This document shows, piece after piece, positions 43,181 through 54,075 of a stretch of 64,000 nucleotides of DNA; positions within the stretch are counted from its first letter, which is position 1, and every line of letters begins with the position of its first letter. The DNA comes from Paulownia fortunei. Lineage: Eukaryota > Streptophyta > Magnoliopsida > Lamiales > Paulowniaceae. The stretch is from the NCBI GenBank assembly GCA_019321725.1, contig CM033115.1, positions 7,698,673 through 7,762,672 of the forward strand. Reading direction: 5' to 3'. The position numbers were made by a program, and so were the translations under genes. The notes beneath the pieces are model-generated. The model saw only the letters and a list, made by a program, of their open reading frames with translations, was not told the DNA's origin and searched no databases.

Positions 43181-44972
43181 TGATAAGTGCATGTTTTGAT
43201 ATATATTGTTGTATCAAATTCTTTATACTTTCCTTGATTTATTCTTGTTAATATTATAGTTTTATTAATATTTTGTTTTAGGAAATTAATGAACAAAAAT
43301 AGATTAAAAAGAGCTAAAATATAACTCAAGAAGAAAATACGTTTCATGAGCAAGTTGAGAGATAATATTTCACTATATCAAAGAAGCATCACAATTAGAA
43401 GAAAAAGACCATTTTTGTCTAAGTCTTTCAAGTGTAGATCAAAATATATGTAAGAAATCATTTGGACTTTGTCAGTGATTATTGGCTTGCATTAAATTCA
43501 AAATAAATATATTTCCAAACTTATGCAATTTTCGTATTTTGAACATAACTCCATGCTCAAAATTCTTGTGGACCTGAGTCTTACTTCATTTGAAAGCAAG
43601 AGATAGAAATACAGCTTTGTTGTTGGAAGCTCAACCTAATTCAACCTTGATTATAGCAAAAATGTCATCCAAGTGTGTGCATTGGAAAATATCTATCTAT
43701 GATGACATATCTCCTTAAATCAAGTATAACTTTCTCTCTAATGGTTGGAATTAGGTGATTTAAGTTGAAAATGAAGCTAATCGACAAATCTACAACTCTC
43801 TTGTTGATCACTTTTCTAAAGTTAGCTGATTGCATGGAGAAAAATGTGTGAGAAAATTCGGATTTGAATAGGACATGTGAATTTAGATCACATTTGAAGC
43901 TAATTTGGAGTGCAATTTGAGTGAATTTGGAGATGCCAATTTAGGCACTTTTCTACAATAAATAGGGCCTCTTGAATGGATTCAAGACATACAAAAACCC
44001 TTAGAGGGGGAAGAAATTTTTATGTTGTCTTTCGTTAGGTTAAGTTTTCTAGTAATAATGTTAGTTTCTAGTAGTACTAGAAATATATTCTCTAGTTTTT
44101 CTACTTTTTGTAATTTTTTATACTTTCATTATGTCTTTCTAAATTTCATTTAAGTTGAATAGAATGGGTAAAGCTCTTGATGGAGGAAGATGAATGGTTA
44201 TAAAGGTGCATAATGTTCATGTGTGTTGTTTAATTATTTTAATTTTTTATTGAAACCCTTCTTATTTAGTGGCGGTTTTGATTTATGTATCACTAATGGC
44301 ACAACAAATACTTGAATTTCTTTAGCTTATTATATGGTTCTACCCCACTGACTACTAATGTGAAACCTTTATTTGTGTAGACAAATATATGCACAAATAC
44401 CCGACTCCATAAATAAGTGTTGGCGTTAAAACCTTTCTTGTTTTGTGATGATTTATGATCTCCAATGGCACAACAAATACTTGGGTTCATTTACCTTATT
44501 GTATGATTCTACCCTACTAACTGCTCATGTGAAACCTTGATTTGTTGTAGATAAAAGTGTGTATAAATACTTGATCCCATAAACAGGTATTGGTGTTAAG
44601 AGATAATTTGCAAATAGTAAGATAATATCATGATTACCTTAATGAATGAGCTATTTGATAACATCTTTCCATTGGAACCTTTATTATGTATGGATTCTAA
44701 TTGTGATAGTTAAAAGAGGTAAAAAGAATAAATAATCATTCTTCTATTCAAAACTCAAGAGTGGATCCCCTAATCATCAATACTTTTATTACTTTGATTT
44801 CTTAGTTATGTCATAAATTTTTCTTTATATTTTAAATCACATTCAGCTCATATTTTAACAAAAATAAACCTAAAAACTTCAAACAACTTCCCTATAGATC
44901 GACTTCGAACTCTCGAGAAATTTATTACTTGACACAACCTGTACTTGGGTTTACAACTTTAAAGGTGTAGCA
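43181..44972 (+). repeat. Athila B 3' LTR
   Basis: Starts TGATAAGTGCATGTTTTG and ends GGTGTAGCA; 1792 bp. Longer than the 5' LTR mainly through a ~230-bp block near 44700-44930. Confidence 0.87.
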
Positions 44973-46304
44973 TGAACCTTTCAATTTGCTTCTTCAGTTA
45001 GAAGCATTCTCCTATGGTGGGTTATTTGTCGCGATGAAAATGATAATACTTTCTAGACTGCTCCCGCTTGGGATTTTCCTTTATCTTCTTGGGAGGTTTA
45101 ATTATTCCTTAGCATTGAGCAGTCAGCAGAACTTCTGAAAGCAGAGTGTTCAGGGGAGTGTATCTGTAATATCTTGGCATAGGTTGACGCCGCACAATTT
45201 TTTTGGGATTACGCTTCTCCTCTTCCTTATGCTTTCTTTTGCTCCCACTTCTAGTTGCATTGTTTCATCGATGTATATGTGTTTCTCCATGTGAGCCAGG
45301 AGTTCCTCTAGGGATGTCTATAACTTTGCAGCAGTTAACTCTTTGAGCCTCCCCTGGTGGAGATTGGGCTGCAGGATACCCGCTGGGGCTCATGACTGAC
45401 ATGAGGCACCTTGTTTACAGCTTCAATAAAATGCTGAATATATTCCTGTAAAGTCTCATTCTCCTTTTGCTTTATCGTGAAGATGAGGCTATAATCTTTG
45501 GGAACTTTTGATTTATGGAGAATTAATGTAGGAAGCTTTTAGTTTGCTGCTCTATCCTATCGATCGATTCTATTAGCAGCTAATTAAAGCATGTCAAGGC
45601 TCTCTCGACAAGTGTTATGTGTAAGACTTTGCAATATGTTGCTTCGCTCATGTCATATAAATCGTATTTGGCTCTTGTGAATCTCCCGTTCCATCATACT
45701 TCAGTAGGTTAAAGGCTTCACTCCTACTAGAAGGGACTTAGCCTATATGTTTGCTAAGAAAGGACTCCTTCTTCTCTGAGGTATTAGTGTAAACGATCGA
45801 ACATTGCTGTCTAGAATGATGGAATGATGGAAGATACGAGACACCTCCACCCTGTAAGGCTTGGGCATTGCCCGCTGCTTCAGGTGAACCTTACTACTGG
45901 TCATCTCTTTTGTGATCTCCTTCCTTATTCTCTGTGCTTCCTTCTCACTTGATTCCTCTATCTTTAGCTAGTGTGGGCCTTCTCCTTGATGCGAAAACTG
46001 TGGAAAAAGGTCAGCTAAGTATTGAGCTGTTACCTTAGTTGTTTCTTATGTGATCATTTCCTTTAGCAATGCCTATAATGTTGCTTATGTGAAATGAATC
46101 ACCATCTCTAGATGAAATCCTTCTATTTGAGGCTGTTGCTAAGAGGCCATCGATACTTCCTAATATTGGGGCTCTTATTGTTGTTGGGACGAGGCCGTAT
46201 GATATAGCTAGTCTCCTTCATCATTAGCTCATCATTTCGAGTGAGCTCCTTCCATGCTAGTCTCTCTTAGTCTTATATATGGCTGTATTCTCAGTGTTGC
46301 AATA
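44973..46304 (-). pseudogene. Tat element gag
   Basis: Minus-strand pieces in order: 45700-45570 reads AKYDLYDMSEATYCKVLHIT..LVERALTCF (Retrotrans_gag core). 45490-45400 reads LIFTIKQKENETLQEYIQHF. 45340-45260 reads SLEELLAHMEKHIYIDETMQ. A lysine/glutamate-rich basic segment follows to about 45200. 45060-44973 reads YHFHRDK, stop, PTIGECF, stop, LKKQIE. The latter is the Tat FHRDxGHxTEECFxLKxQIE segment and is cut by the Athila insertion exactly before FIQMGYLKEF at 38280. Many stops. The region 45720-46304 holds less conserved N-terminal gag sequence. Confidence 0.75.
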
Positions 46305-46330
46305 GGAATTTTCCAAAAAAAGTGCCAAAG
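46305..46330 (-). promoter_or_regulatory. Degenerate primer-binding site of the Tat element
   Basis: On the minus strand CTTTGGCACTTTTTTTGG follows the 5' LTR end CACATCA. Position is right and TTGGCAC resembles the TGGCGCC core, but it is diverged. Confidence 0.45.
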
Positions 46331-46665
46331 TGATGTGGCTTGCCTCTAGATATTGAGGTATGATAACTTTACTTTACTATTTATATCCTAATTGCCTACT
46401 CCTAGATCTAAGTTCCCCGCTTGTAGCATAAATAGACTGTTAAATCGTTAGGAGGGCCTAGGGTTGTCCTAAAGAATCCCCTTCGATACTTAAGCCGATA
46501 AAAATTCTTGAGAGAATTAATTACCTTGTCAATGAGTAGGAAAGGGTATTTACACATGCTTAATTGGGACATAGACCTCTTGGGCCTCTGATATTAGTTG
46601 GACTGAAATTAAATATGTGTTAGGCTAAAATAAAATAAAATATAATAAAACAAACTTACCAATAA
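46331..46665 (-). repeat. Tat element 5' LTR
   Basis: Plus-strand TGATGTGGCTTGCCTC...ACTTACCAATAA, about 335 bp; collinear with 33665-34032. Confidence 0.75.
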
Positions 46666-46958
46666 AATATTATATTAATATAGTAGATATTCATATACTT
46701 TCATGTATAAGTATAATATAATATGGTACTATACATGTAAATAAATTTTATATTTTTAAATTCTTGTACCTGTTATAGTGTTTGTCCACAAAATGTTATC
46801 ATATATTTATTATTGTATATAACGATAAATATCAATGTAAAGTACTAAATATATTACTTAAATATATATTATATATTATTAAAATTATTTGTAGAATTTC
46901 AAATATTAAGCTAGCATTATTGATAAGCTCAACAATTATAATATTTCCGACACCTCCA
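46666..46958. repeat. AT-rich repeat, right half of the Tat target
   Basis: Similar in wording to 25300-25429 (GTACTAAATATATTACTTAAATA, AATATTAAGCTA). Together with 33361-33664 it would restore one AT-rich repeat unit. Confidence 0.5.
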
Positions 46959-48326
46959 TGAGCACAATTGCACATATTATTATCTTATAATTGATAAAAT
47001 TGCACCTTATTTTGTGATAATTGTGTATAAGGACTAAAAATGAAAAATGGAGTGAAGACATGGTGAAAAAAGGGAAAAGTTGGACAAGGATAAACTCGCA
47101 CCGTGACACCTGCTGGGTCGTAGCGTTGCGCGAGTGGCCAAAATCATGCAATGAGGTCTACCTGTGGTGGTGCTACAACACCTCTTCCTAGGCGCCATGG
47201 TGCCTGATGAAGAAAAACTCACACTGTGGTGCTAAATGGTTCGTGGCGCGGCGCGAGTGCCCAAAATTGGGCAGTAGCTAGGGAAGTGGGAAATACCGTG
47301 AGACCCCGCTTTTGGCACCACAACGTTGCTTTTAAGTTATTGTTGGAGGTTAAAGTGATAAAAAGGTGAAGCATAGATGGGGTGAAGTGGAATTTATCCT
47401 ATTCTTAAATTACATGAAGTATTTTTTCATCTCAAACTTCAATTTTGTGCATCTTTTTTTTTGCACCTATTAACTTTGAAGGAATAGAGGATTTCACGCT
47501 AGAGATCCAATGCTGAAAAAAATACGTGTGGAATTTTGAGGGGCAAGTGGCAATTTAATCCATGCATGAAATCTTTCTTGTTATACACCACTACACCCTC
47601 AAACACCATGTGATACTCTATTAGATACACTATTCACATACAATTACATCACATAAATGAGAGATGCACACATGCTTGCGTATAATTTTTGGAACAACAC
47701 ACAATATGTACACTTCAACACAAAATCCCCACACACACTATACACTTAAATTCTCACACATCTTTCCTATCCACCTAAAACACTCATTCATCCATATTTC
47801 CTAAACACCATACTAAAAACACACACCCCCATCATCATGGAGTAAGGGATTTAAGACAAAGTGAAGAAAGAGCTACTTTGGGCAAGGGGAACACCTAAAT
47901 CTAAATGAAGACTCTCCAAAGGGCTTATAACATTTTTAGTTTTCTTATGATTTTGTTTCTAAAGAATATTGTAAAGGCATGATGTTGAGAAATAAGTGTT
48001 GTTTGCTTTATTTCATTTTGAACTAAACTCAACTTTGCCAGGGCATGGAAAGCTATTTATATTAAGTTGTGAATTGTTAACTTGTATGTGATGTGGATGA
48101 TTAGTGATTTTGTGATAAGCATACACTATGGTCTTAATGCTTCTTGAAACCAGGAGGTAGTATCACAATAAGTGCTCGTGTACTGCATGTTGTGGGCTAG
48201 ATCACTATAGGAATATAAGAGTTTACACACATAGTAGTCATAGACTTGACCATTGAAAGCTAGAGGAAATCACAAAACCTAATGCATTATTAGAGAGCTA
48301 AACTTGTATAGGAATATACTGGTTAC
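46959..48326 (+). repeat. Athila-type LTR, left part, interrupted by the Tekay-like element
   Basis: Starts TGAGCACAATTGCAC and has a moderately GC-rich early segment (47100-47330, with GTGGCGCGGCGCGAGTGC-type wording, as common in Athila LTRs). No coding sense. The sequence stops at 48326 where the next LTR begins and appears to continue at 53705, which ends like an LTR followed by a worn PBS. Two overlapping minus frames here (46936-47222) are not genes. Confidence 0.45.
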
Positions 48327-48987
48327 TGTAATGCCCAATTCTCAATTCTCTCCTACATAGCCAATAGTAAGCATTTTGCATGAATATGCATCTAATCAAT
48401 GTGTATTATCGAATTATTACATACAAATAGCATGATTGTATGAACATGAATAATTGTTATTATATGCTTCAGTTACGCTTTAACATGCATTAGTACATAA
48501 AATATGAGATCAAACTTTCATTTATTAATTTAACATATTCCTTAAGTGCCCTTTTTGCAGTGAAAAGCTCAGAATCTTGGGTAAGGAAGATTGATGTGTT
48601 GAATGACCATGAAATGAATTATTTGTATTGCTCCATACTAGTTATATGCTAAAGTGGTTAATTGCCTAAATATTTACTTAAAATATGTTACATTTGGCTA
48701 AGAACTAAAAGTATGCAAAATGGTGCAATTTGATTGGTTGGTTGACTAGGTTGCGTAAAACCATTCTAAACCGTACTGCACTTGATTATAACACCAAAGC
48801 ATCAATTTTGTAATTTTCTTAGCCTATGAACGTGGCTTTTGGCATAAGAAGACACCAAGCATGATGCAACCAATCATCACCCTCCATTTACCTCTCTTTG
48901 AAAGGTCAAAAAAATAATTTTCATCCATATTCCTTGTGGAAGCACCTCAAAAATGACCAGCCCTTATTCTCCTAAGTTTCTCCCAAA
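48327..48987 (+). repeat. Tekay-like 5' LTR, first 661 bp only
   Basis: Collinear with 51533-52190 at high identity; breaks at CTCCCAAATT where RT coding starts at once. Confidence 0.88.
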
Positions 48988-49556
48988 TTGCGCTCTAGGT
49001 ATCATCAATTGAAGATCAAGGAAGAAAACATACCAAAGATTGCATTCCGAACAAGGTATGGATATTATGAATTTCTAGTGATGCCTTTTGGTTTAACCAG
49101 TGCCTCTGCAGCTTTTATAGATCTAATGAATAGGGTGTTCAAGCAATATCTTGATAAATTTGTGATTGTGTTTATTGATGACATCCTAATTTATTCACAT
49201 GATAAAGAAGAGCACAAAGAACATTTGAAGATTGTGCTACAAGTTCTTAAAGAAAAACAGTTGTATGCTAAATTCAAGAAGTGCGAGTTTTGGCTTAAAC
49301 AAGTGGTATTCCTAGGTTATGTAGTATCAAAGGATGATATTTCTATTGATCCGAGCAAGGTAGAAGCTGTCATTAAGTGGCCAACACCAATAAATATATC
49401 AGAAGTAAGGAGTTTCTTGGGATTAGCAGGGTACTATCGACGATTTGTTCAGGGGTTTTCAAAGATAGCAACTCTAATGACAATGTTGACAAGAAAGAAT
49501 GTGAAGTTCTTGTGGACCGATGCTTGTGAAAGAAGTTTTTAAGAACTGAAACATAA
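48988..49556 (+). pseudogene. Gypsy RT, N-terminally deleted
   Basis: Open frame 48988-49542 (184 codons) enters RT at [14 protein letters not shown], followed by [13 protein letters not shown] and the catalytic Y/F-x-D-D as FIDDILIYS at about 49171-49197, then [13 protein letters not shown] and [15 protein letters not shown]. The first third, including the KIDLRSGYHQ aspartate, is missing. A TAA at 49540-49542 separates it from RNase H in the same frame. Confidence 0.9.
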
Positions 49557-50004
49557 ATTGACTACAACTCATGTTCTTACCATTCCAACTAGAATTGGTG
49601 GATTCGTGGTGTATAGCGATGCTTCAAAAAATGGTTTGGGTGCTGTTTTGATACAAAATGGGAAGGTTATTGCCTATGCTTCAAGGCAAATGAAGGAATA
49701 TGAAAAGAATTATACAACCCATGATTTGGATCTTGCTGCTGTGATTTTTGCCTTGAAAATTTGGAGACATTATTTGTATGGTGAAAAGTGTGAGATATAC
49801 ACAGATCATAAGAGTTTGAAGTACTTCTTTACCCAAAAAGAGTTGAATATGAGACAAAGAAGATGGTTAGAACTTGTGAAGGATTATGATTGTGTGATCA
49901 ACTATCATCCTGGTAAAGCGAATGCAGTTGCAGATGCATTGAGCAGAAAATTCACGTCTTTTTTGTTATACAAAAGTCAATATTACTGGATTTGCAGAGA
50001 TTAG
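49557..50004 (+). pseudogene. Gypsy RNase H domain
   Basis: 148 codons: [16 protein letters not shown] (first Asp), [20 protein letters not shown] (Asp for the usual Glu in HDLELAA), [10 protein letters not shown], and [10 protein letters not shown] at the end. Removes template RNA during reverse transcription. Frame ends at 50004 by a shift at the overlap with the integrase frame. Confidence 0.9.
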
Positions 50005-51362
50005 AGTTTGAAATTGTACCTAAAGGGAAAAAGTATTCGTTGTCAGCCTTAGTGTTGAGACCTGCACTTCAAGATAGAATCAGAGAAGGTCAAAAGGTGG
50101 ATATGTATTTGTGTAGATTGAAAAGAATGATTGAGGCTGGAAAGAGGCCAGACTTCTCTATTACTGATGATGGGATTATTCGATATAAAAGGAGACTGTG
50201 TGTGCTATTTGACAAGACCATGAAAGGAGATATTTTAGAAGAAGCTCATACTACTCCTTACTCAGTACACCCAGGTAGCACAAAAATGTATAAGGACTTA
50301 CAACAACATTATTGGTGGCCTAAAATGAAGAGAGATATAACAAAATTTGTGGTTGAATGTGTAACTTGTCAACAAGTTAAGATTGAACATCAAAGACCAT
50401 CAGGGTTGTTGAAGCCTTTGTTGATTCCAGAGTGGAAACGGAAACACATTACAATGGACTTTGTGCTTGGATTACATAGAACACAAAATGGGTATAATTC
50501 CATATGGGTGATTGTTGATAGATTAACTAAATCAGCCCATTTTCTTCCAGTGAAATCCACATACAATATGGACTAGTATGCTCAATAATATATTAAAGAG
50601 ATAGTCAGGTTACATGGGGTGCCAGTTTCAATAGTGTCTGACAGAGATCCTAAGTTTACATCTATATTTTGGAAGAGCTTACACAGTGCCATGGGAACGA
50701 AACTTGCATTCAGTACAACATATCATCCACAAAGTGATGGGTAATCAGAGAGGGTTGTTCAGATATTAAAGGATATGTTAAGAGCTTGTGTGCTAGATTT
50801 TCAAGGGAGTTAGGATGCAAAGCTTCCGTTAGTGGAGTTTACTTATAATAATAGCTACCAATCAACAATTAGAATGGTGCCTTATGAATCATTGTATGGA
50901 CGAAAATGTAGATCTCTAGTTCATTGGGATGAAGTTGGAGAATGAAGCCTTCTTGGTCCAAAAATAGTTCAACATACCGCTAAGGTAGTGGAGAAAATAC
51001 GAGAGAGAATGAAGATTGCGCAGAGTAGATAGAAAAGTTATTCAGATAAATGGAGAAAAGATCTAGAGTTTGAAATTGGGGATCATATGTTCTTAAAAGT
51101 TGCTCCCATGAAAGGTGTTATGAGATTTGGAAAGAAAGAAAAACTCAGTCCAAGGTATGTCGGCCCATTCAAGATTCTCGAAAGAGTTGGTGATAAAGCT
51201 TATAAAGTGGCCTTACCTCCATCATTATCTAGTGTTCACAATGTTTTCCATGTATCTATGTTGAGAAAGTACATTTCAAACCCTTCTCATGAACCGTTGG
51301 AATTGACTCTTGATTTAGCCTATGACGAGAAACTAGTGCAAATTATAGATTAGAAGGAAAAA
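49992..51362 (+). pseudogene. Gypsy integrase
   Basis: Frame 49992-50576 (194 codons) holds the HHCC zinc finger (H-x-x-P-Y-S-V-H, WWPKMKRDI, C-x2-C as CVTCQQ at 50354-50371) and the first catalytic aspartate in TMDFVLGL (about 50453). The core continues with [10 protein letters not shown] (second Asp, about 50637) and SERVVQILKDML (Glu, about 50748). Stops interrupt it: TAG 50574-50576, TAA 50742-50744, TAG 50811-50813, TGA 50943-50945, TAG 51030-51032. The C-terminal part (51087-51353) has YVGPFKILERVGDKAYKVAL, the GPY/F module. Confidence 0.88.
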
Positions 51363-51525
51363 GAGTTGAGAATGAAAAAGATTCGACTTGTTAAAGTATT
51401 ATGGAGAAATCATTCTGTAGAAGAGGCCGCATGGGAAAGAGAAGAAGAAATGGAGAGCAAGTATCCAGAATTATTTGGTATGTCAAATTTCGAGGATGAA
51501 ATTTTTATAAGGAATGAAGGATTGT
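51363..51525 (+). pseudogene. Chromodomain-like tail of integrase
   Basis: After a stop, KKIRLVKVLWRNHSVEEAAW is followed by EREEEMESKYPELF: the C-terminal chromodomain-type tail of Tekay/Del elements, thought to steer integration to heterochromatin. Confidence 0.75.
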
Positions 51526-51532
51526 AATACCC
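51515..51532 (+). promoter_or_regulatory. Polypurine tract, Tekay-like element
   Basis: AAGGAATGAAGGAT directly before TGTAATACCC. Confidence 0.8.
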
Positions 51533-53704
51533 AATTCTCAATTCTCTCCTACATAGCCAATAATAAGCATTTTGCATGAATATGCATCTAATCAATGTGC
51601 ATTATCAAATTATGACATACAAATAGCATGATTGCACGAACATGAATAATTGTTATTATATGCTTCAGTTATGCTTTAACATGCATTAGTACATGAAAAA
51701 TAAGATCAAACTTTCATTTATTGATTTAACATATTCCTTAAGTGCTTTTTTTGCAGTGAAAAGCTCTGTATCTCGGTTAAGGAAGATTGATGTGTTGAAT
51801 GGCTATAAAATAAATTATTTGTATTGCTCCATACTAGTTATATGCTAAAGTGATTAATTGCCTACATATTTACTTGAAATATGTTACATTTGGCTAAGAA
51901 CTAAAAATATGCAAAATGGTGCAATTTGATTGGTTGGTTGACTAGGTTGCATAAAACCTTTCTAAACCGTATTGCACTTGATTATAACACCAAAGCATCA
52001 ATTTTTGTCATCTCCTTAGCCCATGAGCGTGGCTTTTGTCATGAGAAGACACCAAACATGATGCAACCAATCATCACCCTCCTTACCTCTCTTTGAAAGG
52101 TCAAAAAAATCATTTTCATCCATATTTCTTATGGAAGCACCTCAAAAACGACCAGCCCTTATTATCCTAAGTTTATCCTAAATTTCTACACTCTCATACT
52201 CACACAAATTGAATTCAATCCATAGGAATCTATAGAACACAAGATAGAACAACTTTCCATCTTTTTAAGCTTGAAAATCGTTGATTTTGAAGTTTAAATC
52301 CAACTTAATCAAGGTATATTCTTTTTTAATGTTTCTTGTGATGAATTTGTAGTATCTTGGATAGTTACATGTTTTAATTGCTTTTGTATGATTGAGAACT
52401 TAAGTAAGTTGCACTTGAAGCCAAAACCAAGCTACTTAAACTAATTTTTAGCAAAATTGATAGTCTTGTGAAATTATTTAATTTACTTGTTTCTATTGAT
52501 TTTGTAATGCTTATATTGTGTTTGGAAGTTTCTTTGAATGATTGAAAACAATAGCAATTAGTTTGCTTAAATTGAAGGGTACAATCAATTTAAGTTAGAA
52601 TCGAATTTACGTCATGTTAATTTGGATTGTGTGCATGTTTTAGGGGTTTCCCTAATAATTATGTTTGAATTATTAGTTATTTAATTGCTTCTCTAATGTT
52701 TAATGTCTTGAATTAGTAGTAAAATATGGAGTATGCATTATTTTTAAGGTTATGTAATTGATATGAAGTTGTTTACAAAAGATTGAAAAGTGTATACTTT
52801 AATTTGAATAGACTAAATGATTTATAAAAAGGATATTAAATGGTACATGATTTGATTGTATTAGGCCTTTAACATATCCTATTTTCCAAAGAGATTGGTC
52901 TTTTCACTTGCCACAAAGTGGACTTGAGGTAAGTTGAAACTTTCATTTGCTGTATCACAAGAATCATATAATGTTTGTTTATGTTTTAATGTGATTGTTA
53001 TTGTTTGTCAAATGATGTAATGTTTGATGCATTTATGGTTTATGAAGCATGACACTATTAAAAATATAATGAGATTTTTGAAAAGGAAGTATGGTACTTG
53101 ATTGATGGTCGGGTAGACAAGAGACGCGAAAGGGACCGGCGGACCCAACAAATGGCGGCAAATACTTGAGGTTGAAAAATCAGTATAAAAAATCTACAAT
53201 GAATGAGATAGAATACATCTAATACCTGAGGTTGAAAGACCAAGTATGGAAACCCCGTATTGCTTCTCTTATTGGCCAATCATTATGAACAAGTTCCAAA
53301 AACCACGGTCTATCGCTGTTAGTTAGGTAACACTTCAAGGGCCCTAAAGAATGATTTATGAAATAAAGTTATTAAATTGAATACTGCATTTAATCATTTA
53401 TGTGATTTGTATGTACGCTATTTGTTATTGCATCAGTTTCACTTTACTGAGCCTTTAGCTCATTAGATTCATGTGATGCAGGTGGAAATGTATAGGTTTA
53501 GAGGTTGACTGAGTCTCTAGAGCGGCCGAACAGAGATTTGTTCATATATCATACTTCGAGCTGTTTTGTATCATATTTTGAAAACTCTGTTTTATTTTTA
53601 AATAAGCCGCTCTATTATGGTTTTGTAAATAGTTGTACTTAGTTTTGATATGTATATATGGTGTGTTTAAAACGATGTGGTACATATTGAAAAAGAGCAT
53701 TACA
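51533..53704 (+). repeat. Tekay-like 3' LTR, complete
   Basis: 2172 bp, TGTAATACCC...GAGCATTACA. Includes a locally GC-richer block (53095-53160). Confidence 0.8.
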
Positions 53705-54051
53705 TAAAATTGGAGTTCCCATTGTTACATAATTTAATGTCAATCCTACTTACTAACTTGCAAGAATTCACAACGCAATAGAATGGCAATCCAATGCCTT
53801 GGTACTTCCTGAACTAAGTTTAAATCCCATGTTTTTCTTGGTTGCTTTTTTGTTGCTTGTTAATTTCTAGTTTTAAATTTCAAATCAATCTACCAAACTT
53901 TTGATAGGTTAAATATAGTTTGATTATTTATACTTTAGTAGTTGCTCACATACTCTTTAGGGACACGATACTGTATACTCATACACTTTATTACTTGTTG
54001 GTCTGTACACTTGCAGAATTAGATTGTATTTAACTGCAAGTTATGCCAAGT
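53705..54051 (+). repeat. Athila-type LTR, right part
   Basis: Continues the LTR left at 48326; phrases parallel 32440-32660. Ends TTATGCCAAG. Confidence 0.4.
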
Positions 54052-54071
54052 TTTTAGCATGGTTTCCAAAG
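54052..54071 (+). promoter_or_regulatory. Possible worn tRNA-Asp-type primer-binding site
   Basis: TTAGCATGGTTTCCAAAGAG has the position and skeleton of TTGGCGCCGTTTCCGGGGAG with mostly G-to-A and C-to-T type changes. Confidence 0.35.
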
Positions 54072-54075
54072 AGTA

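Larger units (their letters stand above)
38281..44972 (+). mobile_element. Athila-like gypsy element B, nested in the Tat element
   Basis: Two LTRs (38281-39905 and 43181-44972), PBS at 39912, gag from 40089, a small RT piece near 41300-41560, and a polypurine tract before 43181. Flanking TGAAT (38276-38280) and TGAAC (44973-44977) fit a 5-bp target duplication with one change. Protease, most of RT, RNase H and integrase are deleted, so it is a strongly reduced copy. The LTRs differ at many sites, which makes it much older than the copia element. Confidence 0.88.
33665..46665 (-). mobile_element. Non-autonomous Tat-lineage gypsy element with antisense ORF, split by Athila B
   Basis: Short LTRs (33665-34032 and 46331-46665) with TG...CA ends flank gag (46250-44973) and protease (38280-37500) on the minus strand. 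RT, RNase H and integrase are absent: between the protease end and the left LTR lie a 44-bp tandem repeat and a decayed reading frame on the opposite strand. Flanking bases AATAG and AATAT are near-identical, consistent with a target duplication. The Athila-like element 38281-44972 sits between gag and protease coding. Without that insert the element is about 6.3 kb. Confidence 0.75.
48327..53704 (+). mobile_element. Tekay/Del-like gypsy element, internally deleted
   Basis: A truncated 5' LTR (48327-48987) is fused directly to the middle of RT. RNase H, integrase and a C-terminal chromodomain-like tail follow, then a polypurine tract and a complete 3' LTR (51533-53704). The rest of the 5' LTR, PBS, gag, protease and the N-terminal RT are deleted. 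Both LTRs start TGTAAT[A/G]CCCAATTCTC. The right end is taken at ATTACA (53699-53704), the mirror of TGTAAT; a GTTAC like the left flank (48322-48326) lies 20 bases further on, so the end could be about 53723. Confidence 0.85.
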
